Of a stretch of DNA of 10,118 bases, positions 6,754 through 10,118 are shown piece by piece. Made by a program: the position numbers and the translations under genes. Each line of letters begins with the position of its first letter. The first letter of the stretch is position 1. Source of the DNA: Balneolaceae bacterium (GTDB lineage Bacteria > Bacteroidota > Rhodothermia > Balneolales > Balneolaceae); NCBI GenBank assembly GCA_007123785.1, contig SLGL01000183.1, forward strand, positions 1 to 10,118. The letters are read 5' to 3'. The notes under the pieces are model-generated. The model saw only the letters and a program-made list of their open reading frames with translations. It was not told the DNA's origin and ran no database searches.

Positions 6754-9093
6754 ATGAAATCAGAAATCATCAAATCTGTAATAAAAATACAACTTGTTTA
6801 TCTGGTGCCCATTTTTTTAGTGGCACTGGGTGCAATTGGAAGTGATAACTCTGGAAAAAATTTTAAGACTCAGAAGCAACATTGGAATAATTGGAGTGAT
6901 AATTCGCCTCTCTTTTCACCTTTCCTGTTAACTAATTCATTCACTAAGTCAAACATAGATTTTGCGGATGATACTGTTATCAATTCTGAACTTGAGAGCA
7001 TCAGGGATATGATAAGAACCGATTTTATAAAGTCCGAATTCGATGATGATGAGGTGAATGATTTATTGAATTCAATTCATCCCGCAGGTACATGGCCGGA
7101 TATTGATTATGTGGATGTTTCCCGTAATGCATTTGAGCATAGCAGACATTTGAACAATATGGTGGTATTGAGCCGTGCATATAGAAACCCGGATTCACAA
7201 TATTACAGTAATCAGAAACTGAAACAGGCCATTAAATCTGCATTTGATTACTGGCTGGAACATGATTTTATATGTGAGAACTGGTGGTGGAATCAGATGG
7301 GAACTCCAAGACGAATGGTTGAAATTTTGCTTTTAATGGATGATGATCTGACGGAAACTCAAAAGCAACTTGCAGGACCGATTGTAGGAAGGGCGAATTT
7401 CGAAGCTTCAGGTGCAAGGCCTGGAGGAGATCTTATTCAAATTGCTGGTATTTATGGTAAATATGGACTTTTTATCAGAGATGTTGAGAAAGTTCACAAG
7501 GCCATTGATAAGATGTCAGGTGAAATCATTTTTGCTGTTGACAGGGGAGATCCGACCGATCTGAGGGGACTTCAGAAAGATTTTAGTTTTCATCACAGAC
7601 ATCATAGGGTAATCTATAATCTAACCTATGGAAGGGGATATACTCGCTCTTTTGCCAATTGGGCATCTAAAGTTGCCGGAACGAATTTTAGTTTTCCTGA
7701 TGAAGCGATCGAACTTCTCGTTGATTTTTTTCTTGACGGTATTGTTTTATCTTCGGCTTGGGGAAAATATCCTGACCCGGGTGCCCTTAGCCGTGAACTT
7801 GGAAGAACTACAATTCTTGACCCATTCAGTCCAACAATTCCTGAACAGCTTCTTCAAGTAACATCCTACAGACAAAAAGAACTTGAGAAAATCGCAGGTA
7901 TCCGCAGGTGTGAACGCGAACTGGATTTAACGAGTAATCATTTTTTCTGGCACTCGGAATACTTTAGTCACCAAAGGCCTGACTATTTTACTTCTGTGCG
8001 CATGTTCTCTTCACGTAATAACAATGTTGATGGGCCGCATAATAGTGAAGGTTTGAAAAACCATCATCTTGCAGATGGTTCCAATTTCCTGATCAGGACT
8101 GGAGAAGAATATTATCAAATCTTCCCGGTTTGGGACTGGCAAAAAATACCTGGTACAACGGTAGTTCAGAAGCAAACTCTGCCTGAACGAGACAAGATCT
8201 CTGTGCAGGGAATAACAGATTTTGTTGGCGGAATTTCAAATGGCTTATATGGAGCCGCTGTAATTGATTTTGAAAGCCCTGTTGATACTCTTGGTGCCCG
8301 CAAATCTTGGTTTTTCTTCGATGATGAATTTGTAGCTCTGGGTGCAGGAATCCATTCAAGTTCCGTATTTCCGGTCGTAACAACAGTGAACCAAAATTTA
8401 TTAAAGGGTGATGTAACCATACAGGCAAACGGCGATACTTTTCACCCGGAAATGGGAGAACACGATTTGCAGGGCGTATCCTGGATTCACCATGACCAGA
8501 CCGCCTATCTGTTTTCTGTTTCGGTTGATGTAAGCTTGGAAAATCAGCAACGAAGTGGCACTTGGGAGAAAATAAATGACAGCGCAAGTGTGTGGGGTTT
8601 GGACGAAGAACACAAAGATGTATTTACATTATGGTTGAACCACGGTGTAGCCCCGGAACAGGGAGAGTATGAATATATAGTAGTGCCGGGTATCGAAGAA
8701 TCGAAGGTTGAAGGGTACCATGAAAATTTGCCATTAGAGATCATTGCCAACACGCCACAAATTCAGGCAGTTCAACAGAAGGAACTGGGTATCACTCAAA
8801 TCATATTTTATGAGAAGAAAGATATTGAGATTACAGAAGGCATTTCGATTTCGAGTGATAGGCCCGGAATGATGATGGTTAAAAAAACAGATGGTTTGCT
8901 TGAAGAAATCACTATTTCTGACCCATCCCGTAAGCTGGATTCTTTTCAGTTTACTGTTACTGCGCGTATAGAGATTGAGAATGATCAATGGAGTGCTGTT
9001 TGGGATGAAGATAAAGGGAAAAGCAGTATTTCTGTTATGCTGCCCGAAGGTGATTATGCCGGTCAAAGTATCTCATACTACTTATCCAGATGA
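6754..9093 (+). CDS. PL8-family polysaccharide lyase with N-terminal extension, paralogue C
   Basis: A 779-residue PL8-type lyase, probably exported. The first ~29 residues look like a signal peptide or uncleaved anchor (hydrophobic VYLVPIFLVALGAIG). A polar Asn/Ser/Lys-rich linker of about 45 residues follows and is absent from the other copies, which accounts for the extra length. The toroid carries N176-W-W-W-N180, F-H280-H281-R-H283 with Y292, and R347-ELG-R351. In the central sandwich the position of paralogue A's E389 is D426, followed by N430. PVWDWQKIPGTT, KSWFFFDDEF and a C-terminal beta domain ending in YAGQSISYYLSR complete the family layout. Over a 95-residue stretch of the central domain I count about 75% identity to paralogue A, including the same long loop before the active site (AVDRGDPTDLRG). 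No clear ribosome binding site precedes the ATG. The next lyase starts 33 bp after the stop, suggesting co-transcription. Substrate is unknown. Confidence 0.92.
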   Translation: MKSEIIKSVIKIQLVYLVPIFLVALGAIGSDNSGKNFKTQKQHWNNWSDNSPLFSPFLLTNSFTKSNIDFADDTVINSELESIRDMIRTDFIKSEFDDDEVNDLLNSIHPAGTWPDIDYVDVSRNAFEHSRHLNNMVVLSRAYRNPDSQYYSNQKLKQAIKSAFDYWLEHDFICENWWWNQMGTPRRMVEILLLMDDDLTETQKQLAGPIVGRANFEASGARPGGDLIQIAGIYGKYGLFIRDVEKVHKAIDKMSGEIIFAVDRGDPTDLRGLQKDFSFHHRHHRVIYNLTYGRGYTRSFANWASKVAGTNFSFPDEAIELLVDFFLDGIVLSSAWGKYPDPGALSRELGRTTILDPFSPTIPEQLLQVTSYRQKELEKIAGIRRCERELDLTSNHFFWHSEYFSHQRPDYFTSVRMFSSRNNNVDGPHNSEGLKNHHLADGSNFLIRTGEEYYQIFPVWDWQKIPGTTVVQKQTLPERDKISVQGITDFVGGISNGLYGAAVIDFESPVDTLGARKSWFFFDDEFVALGAGIHSSSVFPVVTTVNQNLLKGDVTIQANGDTFHPEMGEHDLQGVSWIHHDQTAYLFSVSVDVSLENQQRSGTWEKINDSASVWGLDEEHKDVFTLWLNHGVAPEQGEYEYIVVPGIEESKVEGYHENLPLEIIANTPQIQAVQQKELGITQIIFYEKKDIEITEGISISSDRPGMMMVKKTDGLLEEITISDPSRKLDSFQFTVTARIEIENDQWSAVWDEDKGKSSISVMLPEGDYAGQSISYYLSR

Positions 9094-9126
9094 AATTTTT
9101 TATTTGAAATGTTTAAGGCAGAATAT

Positions 9127-10118
9127 ATGAGTAAAGAAATTATCATTTGCCTGGTTATTACGGGTGTTATTATCCCGGCCCGGGTTGGGCATGCCTACAC
9201 CGGTACATTTAACGAGGCTCTGAAGGATGAGACTGTATCCCAACAGGCAATTGAGGAGGATGATCTGGAAATAATCAGAAATCGGCTGATAGCCGAGCTT
9301 CTGGATGAGGAATTAGATAAGAGGCAGATTGAAATTCTGATGAGTACGATCAGCAATGAAGGAAACTGGCCGGATATCAATTACAATGATGTTTCCCGAA
9401 CAACATTTGAACAAATTCAGCATGTCAACAATCTTACTCAACTAAGCAGGGCGTATGCCAAACCGGGTTCAGAGTTTCATAAAAACCCTGAGCTGAAACA
9501 GGTAATTTTTGCATCTCTGGACTATTGGATTGAAAATGATTTTATCGCTGATAACTGGCACACGAATGAAATTGCTAATCCGCGGGACTGGACTCATATC
9601 CTCCTGATGATGGATTCTGAACTTACTGATTCACAGATTGAACAACTCCTTGAAATGGCAGGAAGAGCCAACCTTAATGCATGGGGTGCCCGTCCCGGCG
9701 GAGACCTGATTCGAATTGCCGGAATTCAGGCCAAAGTGGCACTTTTTGAACGAGATGAAGATTTGCTTTTCGAATCTGCTGAGGTTATGGCCGGGCAAAT
9801 CCATTTTACTTCAGGCAGAGGACTTAAGCCAGATTACAGTTTTCATCATCGTACAGATCGGGTCACTTCCACTTTGTCATATGGCACGGGTTATGCCGGA
9901 GTGTTTGCAGCCTGGGCTTTGCGGCTAACGGATACCCAATTTAGTTTCCCGGAGAAAACCCTGCATCTGCTCACCGATTTTTTTATCGAGGGTATATCGC
10001 GGGCTATGGTCCATGGCCACTATCGTGATCCGGGCTCTATGAACCGTGGCATGTCAAGACCATCAGCACTAAGTGCGGTTGGAGCAGATTTACCCGAGGA
10101 CCTGGTGCACATTTCCGG
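9127..10118 (+). CDS. PL8-family polysaccharide lyase, paralogue D, 3' end cut by window edge
   Basis: The first ~330 residues of a fourth PL8-type lyase; the frame is open to the right edge. Residues 1-22 form a signal peptide with a VGHA|Y cleavage site. The toroid shows the DVSRTTFEQ segment, N143-W-H-T-N147, GARPGGDLIRIAGI, then F-H240-H241-R-T243 with Y252, and R307-GMS-R311. The third histidine found in copies A-C is threonine (T243) here, while the double HH before it is kept. The catalytic Glu/Asn region, the beta-sandwich and the C-terminal domain lie beyond the window. An in-frame ATG at 9109 would add six residues; 9127 is preferred because AAGG (9114-9117) lies 9 nt upstream and the shorter form begins with a compact signal peptide. 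It sits 33 bp after paralogue C and is likely in the same transcript. In its short pre-active-site loop (TSGRG) it resembles paralogue B, but it shares GRANLNAWGARPGGD with A. Confidence 0.9.
   Translation, partial: MSKEIIICLVITGVIIPARVGHAYTGTFNEALKDETVSQQAIEEDDLEIIRNRLIAELLDEELDKRQIEILMSTISNEGNWPDINYNDVSRTTFEQIQHVNNLTQLSRAYAKPGSEFHKNPELKQVIFASLDYWIENDFIADNWHTNEIANPRDWTHILLMMDSELTDSQIEQLLEMAGRANLNAWGARPGGDLIRIAGIQAKVALFERDEDLLFESAEVMAGQIHFTSGRGLKPDYSFHHRTDRVTSTLSYGTGYAGVFAAWALRLTDTQFSFPEKTLHLLTDFFIEGISRAMVHGHYRDPGSMNRGMSRPSALSAVGADLPEDLVHIS

Noticed and set aside
8093..8587. A 164-codon open frame on the - strand
   Set aside because: It is fully antisense to paralogue C and its translation is rich in residues typical of antisense reads, with no family motif.
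6445..9093. The possibility that the remnant and paralogue C are one gene broken by a frameshift
   Set aside because: Paralogue C has its own leader and repeats the same first helices (the DVSRNAFEHSRHLNNMV region), so the remnant is a separate copy and not the missing 5' end of C.
9716..9928. A 70-codon + strand frame in another phase
   Set aside because: It overlaps paralogue D, whose own frame holds the conserved PL8 motifs through this stretch.
1..10118. CRISPR arrays, tRNA/rRNA genes, riboswitches, transposase genes
   Set aside because: No regularly spaced short repeats, cloverleaf or rRNA-like sequence, or transposase motifs were seen on either strand.

Overview
The window reads as a stretch of a polysaccharide-degradation locus from a Bacteroidota/FCB-group bacterium (Bacteroidetes or a relative such as Balneolota). 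The reasons are moderate GC, exported enzymes with signal peptides ending in forms such as SKAQ, weak or absent Shine-Dalgarno sites, an intergenic CCCCTCC...GGAGGGG inverted element of a kind I associate with such genomes, and the enzyme families present. The taxon is an inference; no ribosomal or other marker gene is present.

Every gene is on the + strand. From left to right: (1) the 3' part of a heparinase II/III-like polysaccharide lyase (3-1517), cut by the left edge; (2) a PL8-type lyase (1642-3867); (3) a 306-bp intergenic region with an imperfect inverted-repeat element (3939-4096) and a weak promoter candidate; (4) a second PL8 lyase (4174-6384); (5) a truncated PL8 remnant (6445-6723) related to the preceding gene; (6) a third PL8 lyase with an N-terminal extension (6754-9093); (7) the 5' part of a fourth PL8 lyase (9127 to the right edge). 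The last gene follows the third lyase by 33 bp, so those two are probably co-transcribed.

All complete PL8 proteins show the family layout: signal peptide, alpha-helical toroid with an N-W-x-x-N aromatic motif, an FHHR...Y active-site segment, an R-x(3)-R motif, a large central beta-sandwich and a small C-terminal beta domain. Known PL8 enzymes cleave uronic-acid-containing chains (chondroitin, hyaluronan, xanthan) by beta-elimination. Heparinase II/III-like proteins also act by beta-elimination on uronate polymers. The likely joint job is therefore extracellular or periplasmic depolymerisation of an acidic, uronate-rich polysaccharide. The real substrate cannot be read from the sequence.

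The unusual point is the array itself: at least four full-length PL8 paralogues plus one broken copy in tandem, falling into visibly different subgroups, with different substitutions at otherwise conserved active-site positions. It looks like local duplication followed by divergence and recombination. No SusC/SusD, regulator, sulfatase, glycoside hydrolase, tRNA, CRISPR or transposase gene is seen in the window.
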